Both the position numbers and the translations under genes were made by a program. The notes beneath the pieces are model-generated. The model was given only the letters and a program-made list of their open reading frames with translations, ran no database searches and was not told the origin of the DNA. A stretch of DNA of 24,768 bases from a virus. The stretch spans positions 1 through 24,768 of IMG/VR virus record IMGVR_UViG_3300028571_001238; one strand, written 5' to 3'. Positions 14,939 through 22,652 of this stretch are shown piece by piece. The first letter of the stretch is position 1. Each line of letters begins with the position of its first letter.

Positions 14939-16674
14939 TACTGAAAATTTATTAAACTTTGAAAAAAGTTATAGTCTGTTTTATCATCATATAAACTTGT
15001 AACTATATCTTTATTATGTTTGAACCTTTTTTTTGCACTTATATAAAATCCCTCTAATTGGTCTTTTTTCTTATTAACTCTAACAATTTCATCAATAATC
15101 ATTCTCATTCTTTTTTGTGGATTTGGCTCATTATCATAACTTAAATCAAAGAAATCTTCAAAAAAATCGAATCCATAGAGTTCTTTTGTCTTTTTAATGT
15201 GTTGATGGGTCGCAACAATTAATGGAAACTGTGAATAATAAAAAGGAATAAATGTCTTCTCAGTAATATGAATTAAATTATCTTTTTCAAACTGAGACTC
15301 ATTGACAATATTGATGTATGAATGTTTGTATGGATTATTTTCAAACATTGAATTCCAATCTTGTCCTCCACCATGGGTATCCACGTCATAATCCTCAAAC
15401 TCACTTTTTTTAATATCAATATTTTTAAAAAAGTTTAAACTACTTTGTGTTTCATTGATTAAATCTTGGTCAAATACGGTCAATAAAATATTAGAATCGA
15501 TATCGCCATTTTCTAATTTCATTGCGGACAATCTATTTCCTCTTAGAAAAGACCAATCGGTATCATCTAATAAATTATGGTGTTTAAGTGCCGTTAGAAT
15601 ACCTAATCTATGCATAGTTAGATTCCTATTATAACACGTAAACGTTTTTTCTTTATTGGGTTTAAACAGATATCCATCACACATATTCACAATATTTCTT
15701 GTAATCACCAATGGAAGTCTGTTTGACACATGAACATTTATTTTAGAATTTATCTCGTTTTTTAATTGTGGTAACAACTGATTACCATTTATAATAAAAA
15801 CTTGGTTTTCCGGTATTCCAATAATTCTAAGTAAGAAATCCGTGATTTTTATAACATTTTCCATGTCACATTCATGCTCTGTTACAAAAATAACTTTGAA
15901 GTTTTGATTTTTCTTTAGTAAAATTTTAATTTCTTCTGAGATTGGTAAATCTTTATGCTCTAAAATATATAGAGATAAATAATAATTTACATGTACCAAA
16001 TGGTAAAAATTTTCTTCTTTTCTTTCTGATATTTCACTAACATCACATATTTTATAATTTTCAATTTCATACCAACCTGGCATCATAAAATCTTGGGCCA
16101 TGAGTATGTTAGTGTTCTCACTCGATTCATCGGTTATAAGATTTAAAATTGTCTTATTATGATATAATTCCGGATACTCATTTATAATATACACCCCAAC
16201 ATTATCTTTAGCGAATTGATAATATAATTTTAAATCCTCAATAGTTTTACAATCAAAAATTTTAACATTTTTACACAAAGATTTGAATTCTTCTATGTAA
16301 TTTGCTTTATGTTGATGTCCTGGATCTAATGGCGCCTCAGACCCTTTACCAACCCTAATTATGATATGAACTTTATCACCCGTCATCAATTCATATTTGT
16401 CCACATGGTTTACTAATTGATTTGAAGCAGATATTAAAAAGTCCCATCTTGGATAAAATGTAACAACTCTTTTACCTGTCATCGCCAAACCCAAACTCAT
16501 CCCCATTTGTGTTTCTTCCATTACTGGAACCTCAATCATCTTTTCTTTGGGTACATCATCAAGTGTCGTACTCATCGGATTCCCCCTGTAAACTATTTGC
16601 TGACCAATAAAAACGGTATTATCATCATTAGATAAATCGGTCATAATTTGAGAAAGTGTTTCTTTATATGTCAT
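14938..16674 (-). CDS. Fusion: E1-beta-like thiamine enzyme domain plus glycosyltransferase-like region
   Basis: A 578-residue protein. Residues 1-180 are a transketolase/E1-beta-type pyrimidine-binding domain: it opens MTYKETL, has VPVMEETQMGM (50-60) with the Glu that activates thiamine diphosphate, YPRWDF (74-79) and GHQH (119-122). It lacks the usual E1-beta C-terminal domain. Instead about 380 residues follow, with CYNRNLTMHRLG (347-358) and HITEKTF (469-475) then a D-x-x-D-x-SYD region. I associate this pattern with glycosyltransferase-like proteins of phages and giant viruses, though I am unsure of the family. I chose ATG 16674, ten bases after the upstream stop, because the family begins exactly there; an ATG at 16713 would add 13 residues overlapping the upstream gene. 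It pairs with the E1-alpha-like gene. Confidence 0.75.
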   Translation of the reverse strand: MTYKETLSQIMTDLSNDDNTVFIGQQIVYRGNPMSTTLDDVPKEKMIEVPVMEETQMGMSLGLAMTGKRVVTFYPRWDFLISASNQLVNHVDKYELMTGDKVHIIIRVGKGSEAPLDPGHQHKANYIEEFKSLCKNVKIFDCKTIEDLKLYYQFAKDNVGVYIINEYPELYHNKTILNLITDESSENTNILMAQDFMMPGWYEIENYKICDVSEISERKEENFYHLVHVNYYLSLYILEHKDLPISEEIKILLKKNQNFKVIFVTEHECDMENVIKITDFLLRIIGIPENQVFIINGNQLLPQLKNEINSKINVHVSNRLPLVITRNIVNMCDGYLFKPNKEKTFTCYNRNLTMHRLGILTALKHHNLLDDTDWSFLRGNRLSAMKLENGDIDSNILLTVFDQDLINETQSSLNFFKNIDIKKSEFEDYDVDTHGGGQDWNSMFENNPYKHSYINIVNESQFEKDNLIHITEKTFIPFYYSQFPLIVATHQHIKKTKELYGFDFFEDFFDLSYDNEPNPQKRMRMIIDEIVRVNKKKDQLEGFYISAKKRFKHNKDIVTSLYDDKTDYNFFQSLINFQ

Positions 16675-16684
16675 ATTTTTTAAA

Positions 16685-17317
16685 TTAAAACGCAACCCAT
16701 TTGCCACTCCCATAATGAGGATATTTGGATTTGTATTGATACCAAATTACATCGTTTGGTATATCTCTTTTTATGTTATTCCATGTCTCCTCTGTCGGGG
16801 TGTAGGTTGAAACCCCATTATCTTCAACAACAAAATAAAGTGGTAAATCGAAGTTTCTGGCATACTTATGTATTTCATAAAATATTCCACTTTCAAAACT
16901 CATGTCCCCAACAAATACCCACACCTTTTCATCACCACCATTTTGTTTGATACTCATTGCAACACCTAAGGCGATTGATAGTGTTCCTCCAACAATTGCC
17001 GAGGAGTAAAACTTATCTTTTGGATTACAAATTGTAATCGATTTACCTTTTAAAATTTGGTCTTCTAACCAAATGGGACAAATGCCTTTCACTAAAGCAT
17101 GATAATGTGATCTCCACGTAGAAAAAACCCAATCAGATGGACCTATTCTTTTAGAGATTTCTATCAACTGTTCTTCATTACCATTTGATAAATGTACTGG
17201 TCCTCTAATTTTACCACCTTCCCAATGACTAACAATTAAATCTTCAAAATTTATTAAATCTTGTGAAGTCAATTTTTGTTCTCTAACTATTGGATATTGT
17301 TCTAAATTTTTAATCAT
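16685..17317 (-). CDS. E1-alpha-like thiamine-diphosphate-dependent enzyme subunit
   Basis: A 210-residue protein with the thiamine diphosphate motif: Gly137-Asp138 (GDMSFESG) followed, 29 residues after Asp138, by Asn167 in VVEDN. Other E1-alpha features are the STWRSHYHALVKG stretch (66-78) and IVGGTLSIALGVA (108-120). It is shorter than pyruvate dehydrogenase E1-alpha (about 320-370), but ends in YPHYGSGKWVAF, which looks like a natural end. I recall similar short alpha/beta pairs in bacterial surface-polysaccharide clusters. No E2 or E3 component is nearby, so a standard 2-oxoacid dehydrogenase complex is unlikely. A ketol or acyl transfer to a sugar is more plausible. ATGA overlap with the RmlC-like gene. 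Confidence 0.8.
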   Translation of the reverse strand: MIKNLEQYPIVREQKLTSQDLINFEDLIVSHWEGGKIRGPVHLSNGNEEQLIEISKRIGPSDWVFSTWRSHYHALVKGICPIWLEDQILKGKSITICNPKDKFYSSAIVGGTLSIALGVAMSIKQNGGDEKVWVFVGDMSFESGIFYEIHKYARNFDLPLYFVVEDNGVSTYTPTEETWNNIKRDIPNDVIWYQYKSKYPHYGSGKWVAF

Positions 17318-17862
17318 TTGTCTTTCATTTGAAGTATCGGGTTATTTGACGGCCACTCTATATTCCATTTTAGGTCGTTCCATTTTGCCACTCCGTGGTT
17401 TATTGAATCGACATACTCTCCTTTATAAAACATATTGTAATGAAACACACAATCAGTTAATGCGTAGTGTCCGTTTGCAAAACCTGGAGGAACTAAAACT
17501 TGGTCTCTATTTTTTTCTGAAATTAAAAACCAATCCCATTTTCCATAATTAGGTGAATTCTCCCTTATGTCCAACACAACTAAATATATGTCACCAACTA
17601 ACGCTTGTACTAGTTTCCATGTTTTATCATCGTAATGTAAACCCCTTAAAACTCCTTTGTATGATTTTGAGAATCTTCCGTGAATTGAGAGTTCGTTTTT
17701 ATCGTGGTGAATTTGACTCATAACAGGATGGTCCTCAGAATGATAAGTTGTAAAAATTTCACCCCTAAATTCTCTGAATATAGATGGAGTATAGACAGGA
17801 ACTTCATATCCAAAAATTTTAGATGGCCTTACGTCAAAATCGTTCCATTTTTTTTCATTCAT
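17314..17862 (-). CDS. RmlC-like (dTDP-4-dehydrorhamnose 3,5-epimerase family) cupin
   Basis: A 182-residue protein of normal family length. The opening FRGEIFTTY (residues 32-40), VLRGLHYDD (71-79) with the catalytic His76, the LVGDIYLVVLDIR strand pair (88-100), PPGFANGH (125-132) and WND with Asp163 (the dyad partner of the His) all match. These enzymes epimerise C3 and/or C5 of 4-keto-6-deoxy nucleotide sugars. Here the donor is more likely a GDP- than a dTDP-sugar because the neighbouring dehydratase is GMD-like, so the classical name may mislead. It overlaps both neighbours by four bases. Confidence 0.85.
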   Translation of the reverse strand: MNEKKWNDFDVRPSKIFGYEVPVYTPSIFREFRGEIFTTYHSEDHPVMSQIHHDKNELSIHGRFSKSYKGVLRGLHYDDKTWKLVQALVGDIYLVVLDIRENSPNYGKWDWFLISEKNRDQVLVPPGFANGHYALTDCVFHYNMFYKGEYVDSINHGVAKWNDLKWNIEWPSNNPILQMKDK

Positions 17863-18602
17863 AAATTCCAGTATTTTTTTCTAATTTCATACACATCAAA
17901 TGGTTCTCTTTTCATTTGTCCACCCTGTCTTAGGTTTGACCCAATTGTTTTATAACTCATAACAATTGATCTTCTATAATTTTCACTATTATTATCCTCG
18001 GAACCGTGAACTAAATAATCGTGAGTAAATAAAATATCGCCAGATTTACATTCGTGATATATTTTTTTAAAATTATGATTTTGCGGCATCACACATCCCT
18101 TACCTCTTTCGTTTTTCCAAAATGTTGGATTTGTTTTTATTCTTTCTTCATCAATTTCAATGGGTAGTATAGGTAAAAAGTGTGATGATTCATATGACCA
18201 CAAACACCCGTTTGACTGGTCGCTATCATCTAAACAAAAAATTACATTTATTGAATTTCCCCAACCAGATTCAGTATAAAACCCATCTTGATGTGCGTCT
18301 CTACCCAATTCACCAGGTGGTTTAAAATATGCCTGACTTTGTATCCCTTCAATTTTATCATTTAATATAGTCTCAAGAATTTCAATCAGTTTAGGATATC
18401 CAAAATATTTTAAAATTAACTCAGATTCTTTATGTGGGTGTGAATAAATTCCATATTCACCCCATGAGGAATCTTTTTTATTTCTTTGAATTCTTAAATT
18501 ATTTAATTCATTATTAATCTCATCAATATCATTTTGTGATAAGATATTATTTACTAAATAACCCCTATATTTCCAATCAAAAATTTCTTTTTCGTTTAAC
18601 AT
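17859..18602 (-). CDS. Phytanoyl-CoA dioxygenase-family (PhyH) oxygenase
   Basis: A 247-residue protein with the PhyH pattern: His104-x-Asp106 (AHQDGFY), distal His199 (LVHGSEDN) and a following Arg210-Arg211 pair that would bind 2-oxoglutarate. Length and the C-terminal MSYKTIG strand fit the family. PhyH-type enzymes hydroxylate small molecules, including sugars and lipids. In this operon a nucleotide sugar or a finished glycan is the likely substrate. Translationally coupled to the RmlC-like gene by an ATGA overlap. Confidence 0.85.
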   Translation of the reverse strand: MLNEKEIFDWKYRGYLVNNILSQNDIDEINNELNNLRIQRNKKDSSWGEYGIYSHPHKESELILKYFGYPKLIEILETILNDKIEGIQSQAYFKPPGELGRDAHQDGFYTESGWGNSINVIFCLDDSDQSNGCLWSYESSHFLPILPIEIDEERIKTNPTFWKNERGKGCVMPQNHNFKKIYHECKSGDILFTHDYLVHGSEDNNSENYRRSIVMSYKTIGSNLRQGGQMKREPFDVYEIRKKYWNL

Positions 18603-18612
18603 AAGATATTTT

Positions 18613-19023
18613 TTATTCCCAACTAATGCCCCAATCTTTAAATTCTGAGGCTAAACAATCTGTTTTATAATCTTTTCTACCGCCAACGATTTCTTGTATT
18701 TTGTTTTTGGCAGTATTTCTAACACCGTTTAATCCGTGAGTTAATTCCAAATTAATATTCTCAGTTTTACCATATTTTCTATAGTTGGACTCGTTGTGCC
18801 AAATGTGTAAGTTTGTTTGTGCCAAAACAACAATCGAACGAATCGTTTCAGCATCAACAATTCCTTTATTTTCTTGAAGTATCAAATCAATATCATGTTT
18901 AATATCTCTAATTTCTTGAGCGTATTCCTCTTTGTGTTCAGGAATAAAAACTTCTTTTAGTTGCGAAATGCTCATTCTATCAATTAACTCCGCTAGGGTA
19001 GGCAAGTATTTTCTTTTCTCCAT
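18613..19023 (-). CDS. Small conserved protein of unknown function in glycan cluster
   Basis: A 136-residue, mostly helical soluble protein without signal peptide or membrane segment. Notable stretches are LAELIDRMSISQLKEVF (residues 10-26), an IRDIKHDIDLIL helix, NLHIWHNE and LTHGLNGVRNTAKN. I recall very similar short proteins next to sugar genes in phages and bacteria, but I know no assigned function. The gene sits directly after the GMD-like gene (one base apart) and ten bases before the PhyH gene, so it is part of the sugar operon. Confidence 0.7.
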   Translation of the reverse strand: MEKRKYLPTLAELIDRMSISQLKEVFIPEHKEEYAQEIRDIKHDIDLILQENKGIVDAETIRSIVVLAQTNLHIWHNESNYRKYGKTENINLELTHGLNGVRNTAKNKIQEIVGGRKDYKTDCLASEFKDWGISWE

Positions 19024-19024
19024 T

Positions 19025-20035
19025 TTATCTATTTAGAAATTTACGACCTTTATTTATTCTATCTCTCCAATAATCCAACAGGTCGTCCATTGTTTCATTG
19101 AAAGGTATTTTTGGTTCCCATCCAGTTAATTCTCTGAATTTTGTTGTGTCAGGTATTTGTAAATCCGCATCTATTGGCCTTAACCTGTTTGGGTCAACAA
19201 CAATTTCAATTTCATTTTTCATAAATGATTTGGATATAAGATATTTCAAAGTGTCTTCAACTTTACAAGTATAATCTCCCCCAATATTATAATATGCACC
19301 AGGTGATGGATTAATAGTCAATAACATCCAATACGCTCTGACAGCATCTCTTACATCGGCATATGTTCTAAGAGAATCTAAATTACCAACAAATATTTTC
19401 GGGACCTGTAGTCCGTATTCTATCATTGCAATTTGTTTCGCAAATGTAGATTCATGAAATACATCCCCTCTTCTCGGACCTGTATGTGTAAACATTCTGG
19501 TTGTCATTACATTCATTTTATACGCCTCTCCATAGTATCTACCAATCAAATCAGTTCCAACTTTAGAAATAGCATATGGAGATGCCGGATGTAATGGACA
19601 CTCTTCATTAATCGGTAATTTATCTTTACTAACCCTCCCAAATATCTCACTTGAAGCACAAACATGTATCATTGCATCTTTATATGGCGACTTTCTTAAC
19701 GCTTCTAATAGATTAGCAGTACCGATGATATTTGTTTGTAATGTTTCGATTGGAGAATCAAAACTTGTTTGAGGATAAGATTGTGCCCCAAGATGAAAAA
19801 CATAATCAGGTTTAGAAATGTCTATAGCATTAACAATTGAACTAAAATCATTCAGGTCTCCATAGATTAATTTAACTCTTTCGGTATTGTTGATGATTTC
19901 AGTCAAATGTTCGATGTTATCCATAGAGTCATTCCATCTACAAAAACCATAAATTTTTACATTCGGTTTCTCTAAAAGAAAATCAACCATATGGGAACCA
20001 ACCATACCCAAAACACCTGTTATTAATATATTCAT
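19025..20035 (-). CDS. gmd: GDP-mannose 4,6-dehydratase-like SDR enzyme
   Basis: A 336-residue extended short-chain dehydrogenase of GMD length. It has GVLGMVGS (residues 7-14) for the cofactor, a CASSEIFG segment (126-133) where Ser129 and Glu130 stand for the Thr/Glu catalytic pair of dehydratases, and Tyr154-x-x-x-Lys158. The C-terminal LRPIDADLQIPD stretch and the TGWEPKIPF segment fit GMD. The expected reaction is GDP-D-mannose to GDP-4-keto-6-deoxy-D-mannose. A reductase of the RMD type is an alternative, but the catalytic Glu favours dehydration. The substrate for the ColD-like enzyme of the same operon would be its product. Start overlaps the SGNH gene stop by four bases. Confidence 0.82.
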   Translation of the reverse strand: MNILITGVLGMVGSHMVDFLLEKPNVKIYGFCRWNDSMDNIEHLTEIINNTERVKLIYGDLNDFSSIVNAIDISKPDYVFHLGAQSYPQTSFDSPIETLQTNIIGTANLLEALRKSPYKDAMIHVCASSEIFGRVSKDKLPINEECPLHPASPYAISKVGTDLIGRYYGEAYKMNVMTTRMFTHTGPRRGDVFHESTFAKQIAMIEYGLQVPKIFVGNLDSLRTYADVRDAVRAYWMLLTINPSPGAYYNIGGDYTCKVEDTLKYLISKSFMKNEIEIVVDPNRLRPIDADLQIPDTTKFRELTGWEPKIPFNETMDDLLDYWRDRINKGRKFLNR

Positions 20036-20739
20036 ATCATAAATTTTTTATACAAATATTCGGAAAATAACTCGTTCATTCTATAACTCCAATGTATGTC
20101 ATTCTCTAAACCATATTCACCATTGGATTGATAAAACACGTCCCTATGTGTTTCCCATTCACCAATTTTTTTTGTTAATATATCTTTGTCTTCTATAACA
20201 TAAGATTTAAAATCCATATTATCCCAAGAAAATATAAATTTTTTTCCATTAGTCAACGTATACAGTGATTCAATTATTTCGATTTGATTTAATTGGTTTG
20301 CTTTAGAACCATTTATTATTTCTTGTGTCCTTAACTCTTTTTCAAATTTTTTCCAATTATACTCTTTACCAAAAATTTCAATTTCAGTATCTACATTATT
20401 ATAAGACGCGGTTCCAACAAATCTATTCACATAGTTTACCTCATTCCTTTCAAAAAATTGATAATCTTTTTCAGATAGTGGTAATCTAGTTCTATTAAAA
20501 AAAGGAATACAAATAACTAAATAATCTTCGGATTCAATCAATGATAATATTTTAATCCAATTATCTATAATAGTCTGCACATCTCGGCTTGGCTCTCCAT
20601 CACATATTAAGTTTGTGTTCAATTTGTTTGAAAGGTCTTCCGCCCAAAAACATTTGTTTTGATTTGATGGAGGGTTAACATAAAAACTATCTCGACAAAA
20701 ACTATCCCCAATAATGAATAGATTATTCTTTATTTTCAT
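20032..20739 (-). CDS. SGNH-hydrolase-like protein in sugar operon
   Basis: A 235-residue protein with FIIGDSF near the N-terminus (GDS at residues 11-13) and Asp214-x-His216 (DIHWS) near the C-terminus, the two ends of the SGNH catalytic triad. The middle is poorly conserved. I chose the ATG at 20739, giving a 17-base overlap with the upstream epimerase gene, because it places the GDS motif at the usual position; the longer reading would start at a TTG at 20775. Likely an esterase or acyl transferase for an acylated sugar. Confidence 0.7.
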   Translation of the reverse strand: MKIKNNLFIIGDSFCRDSFYVNPPSNQNKCFWAEDLSNKLNTNLICDGEPSRDVQTIIDNWIKILSLIESEDYLVICIPFFNRTRLPLSEKDYQFFERNEVNYVNRFVGTASYNNVDTEIEIFGKEYNWKKFEKELRTQEIINGSKANQLNQIEIIESLYTLTNGKKFIFSWDNMDFKSYVIEDKDILTKKIGEWETHRDVFYQSNGEYGLENDIHWSYRMNELFSEYLYKKFMI

Positions 20740-21679
20740 TATACCATTCAATAGTTTCTCTAATACCCTCTTCAAAAGTATATTTTGGATTAAATCCTAA
20801 TTCATTTTTTATTCTATCTACACTAACCGCTCTAAATGGTATTGTAGTTGGTTTTGAGTCATCCCATATAACATCAAGGTTTTTACCCGTAACTGTTAAT
20901 ATGGTATTAAATATTTCGCCAATTGTAATTCCGTTTCCATATCCTAAATTATATGGTTTCATAGATTCTCCTTTTTCCAAAATCAATAAGGCTCCATTCA
21001 CAACATCCTTCACATATAAAAAATCCCTTACAACATCAGGGCTTCCCCACGCGGTAAATGGATTCTCATCACTAAGTACTCTTTTAATTAATGCGGGAAC
21101 AACATGACAAGTTTTTAAATCAAAATTATCATGTGGGCCAAATATTGCCGTACATCTTGCAAGTGCAATTTCTAAACCTGAGAATTTTGATACATGTTCC
21201 ATTAACTTTTCCCTATATCTTCTCATCCAACCATATCCATAGTATGATGTGTAAGGTTCATCAACCCAATATTCATCTTCAGTTATTGGTTTTCGTATAT
21301 CAGGGTATCCTGTTGAACTATTTAAATCCAAAAATCTTTTTACTTTATTTTTTGCACAAGATTCTAATACATTACCAATTAGATTTAATTGTTTAAGTGA
21401 TATTTGTACATCTGTTGGTACTGATGATGGGTGAGCCACTTCTCCAGCACAATGAATTACATAATCCGCCCCTTCTGTTAATTTAACACAGTCCTCCAGT
21501 TTCATTAAATCTATATCATGAAGAACTTGAATGTGGTCATGTTCATATTGTAATGGATTTTTATGTACATGTGTTCTAATATCCGCTCCCATTTCCACTA
21601 ATTTCATTAGGAAATGTGTACCAATAAATCCAGATCCACCGGTAACAACAACTTTTTTACCTTTTAAAAAATTTTCCAT
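20723..21679 (-). CDS. NAD(P)-dependent nucleotide-sugar epimerase/reductase
   Basis: A 318-residue extended SDR with GGSGFIG (residues 14-20), LNSSTGYP (119-126) and C-terminal GFNPKYTFEEGIRE. It resembles GDP-L-fucose synthase and other 3,5-epimerase/4-reductases, as shown by the GPHDNFD-to-PALIKR region. The catalytic Tyr is Tyr149, but the fourth residue after it is Arg153 instead of Lys, an unusual YxxxR. It starts one base before the neighbouring stop. Expected role: reduction of the 4-keto sugar, possibly one of two steps split between this protein and its neighbour. Confidence 0.8.
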   Translation of the reverse strand: MENFLKGKKVVVTGGSGFIGTHFLMKLVEMGADIRTHVHKNPLQYEHDHIQVLHDIDLMKLEDCVKLTEGADYVIHCAGEVAHPSSVPTDVQISLKQLNLIGNVLESCAKNKVKRFLDLNSSTGYPDIRKPITEDEYWVDEPYTSYYGYGWMRRYREKLMEHVSKFSGLEIALARCTAIFGPHDNFDLKTCHVVPALIKRVLSDENPFTAWGSPDVVRDFLYVKDVVNGALLILEKGESMKPYNLGYGNGITIGEIFNTILTVTGKNLDVIWDDSKPTTIPFRAVSVDRIKNELGFNPKYTFEEGIRETIEWYNENKE

Positions 21680-21680
21680 A

Positions 21681-22652
21681 CTAATGATTTACAAATGGAT
21701 TATATCGTTTATCTAAAATGTCTTTGTTGTTCAAAAACCACTCTGTAGTTTTTTTAACTCCCTCTTCTAATGAAGTATAACTTTTGAATCCATATTTATT
21801 CATCTTATTCATACTCATTAATCTTTTTTTATCTCCACTCGGTACGTCTGTCAGCCACTTAACATCAATATCTTTTCCCGAATGTTTGATTACTAGTTCA
21901 ACAAGTTCTTTAATTGAATTTCCTTCACCCGAACCCAAGTTAACAGGTTCAGTGATTTTGTTTTCAACAGTAAAAATCATCCCTTTTGCAACATCTTCAG
22001 CATGAATGAAATCTCGAATTGGTGACCCATCTCCAAAAACCTCTAAAACATCGTTCTCCTGAGCTTTACGTATCAATGAAGGTACAACCATCGCATTAGC
22101 TGGATTAAAGTTGTCATACGGTCCATAAACGTTTGCAGGTCTAACTATAGATATCCTGTCCCATCCATATTGTTTAGAATATGTTTCAGTCTGTAATTCT
22201 CCGATTCTTTTTGCCCATCCCGCATACATATCATTTGGTGATGGAAATGACCCCCATACACTTTCCTCATAAAAAATTTCAGATGGCGCATATACCCCCA
22301 CTGAACTTGTAAACAAATACCATTTGACATCAGATTCAAACGCCGCTTGAGTCATGTTAGTATTGAATTGTAACATAGGAACCATAAAATCAACTGGTTG
22401 ATTCATACACATCTGAGGAGAACCTTTTACACCCGCTAAGTGAAATACATAATCTTTACCTTTACAAATTTCCAAACAATTATCAAAGAATCTTAAATCT
22501 GTCTTAACAAACTCAACATTTTCAGGTAAATCTTCTGGCTCTGTCAAATCCGCGATAGTGACTTTGGCCCCTCTCATCATTAACTTTTTAACAAGCTGTC
22601 TTCCAATCATTCCTGATCCGCCTGTGACTAATACTTTTTGATTGTTAAACAT
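21681..22652 (-). CDS. NAD(P)-dependent epimerase/reductase, GDP-L-fucose-synthase/ColC-like
   Basis: A 323-residue extended SDR with GGSGMIG (residues 11-17), TSSVGVYAP (115-123), RPANVYGPYDNF and a RDFIHAEDVAKG segment. These are strong matches to GDP-4-keto-6-deoxy sugar 3,5-epimerase/4-reductases. The usual Tyr-x-x-x-Lys appears as Tyr143-AGWA-Lys148, one residue too long, with Ala at the position where the Tyr normally lies. With the ColD-like enzyme next door, a ColC-type reductase making the final GDP-dideoxysugar is a reasonable assignment but not certain. The start overlaps the ColD-like gene by eight bases. Confidence 0.8.
   Translation of the reverse strand: MFNNQKVLVTGGSGMIGRQLVKKLMMRGAKVTIADLTEPEDLPENVEFVKTDLRFFDNCLEICKGKDYVFHLAGVKGSPQMCMNQPVDFMVPMLQFNTNMTQAAFESDVKWYLFTSSVGVYAPSEIFYEESVWGSFPSPNDMYAGWAKRIGELQTETYSKQYGWDRISIVRPANVYGPYDNFNPANAMVVPSLIRKAQENDVLEVFGDGSPIRDFIHAEDVAKGMIFTVENKITEPVNLGSGEGNSIKELVELVIKHSGKDIDVKWLTDVPSGDKKRLMSMNKMNKYGFKSYTSLEEGVKKTTEWFLNNKDILDKRYNPFVNH

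Noticed and set aside
16685-17317. Truncated pseudogene of pyruvate dehydrogenase E1-alpha
   Set aside because: The cofactor motif is intact, the end is natural-looking and the gene is coupled to both neighbours.
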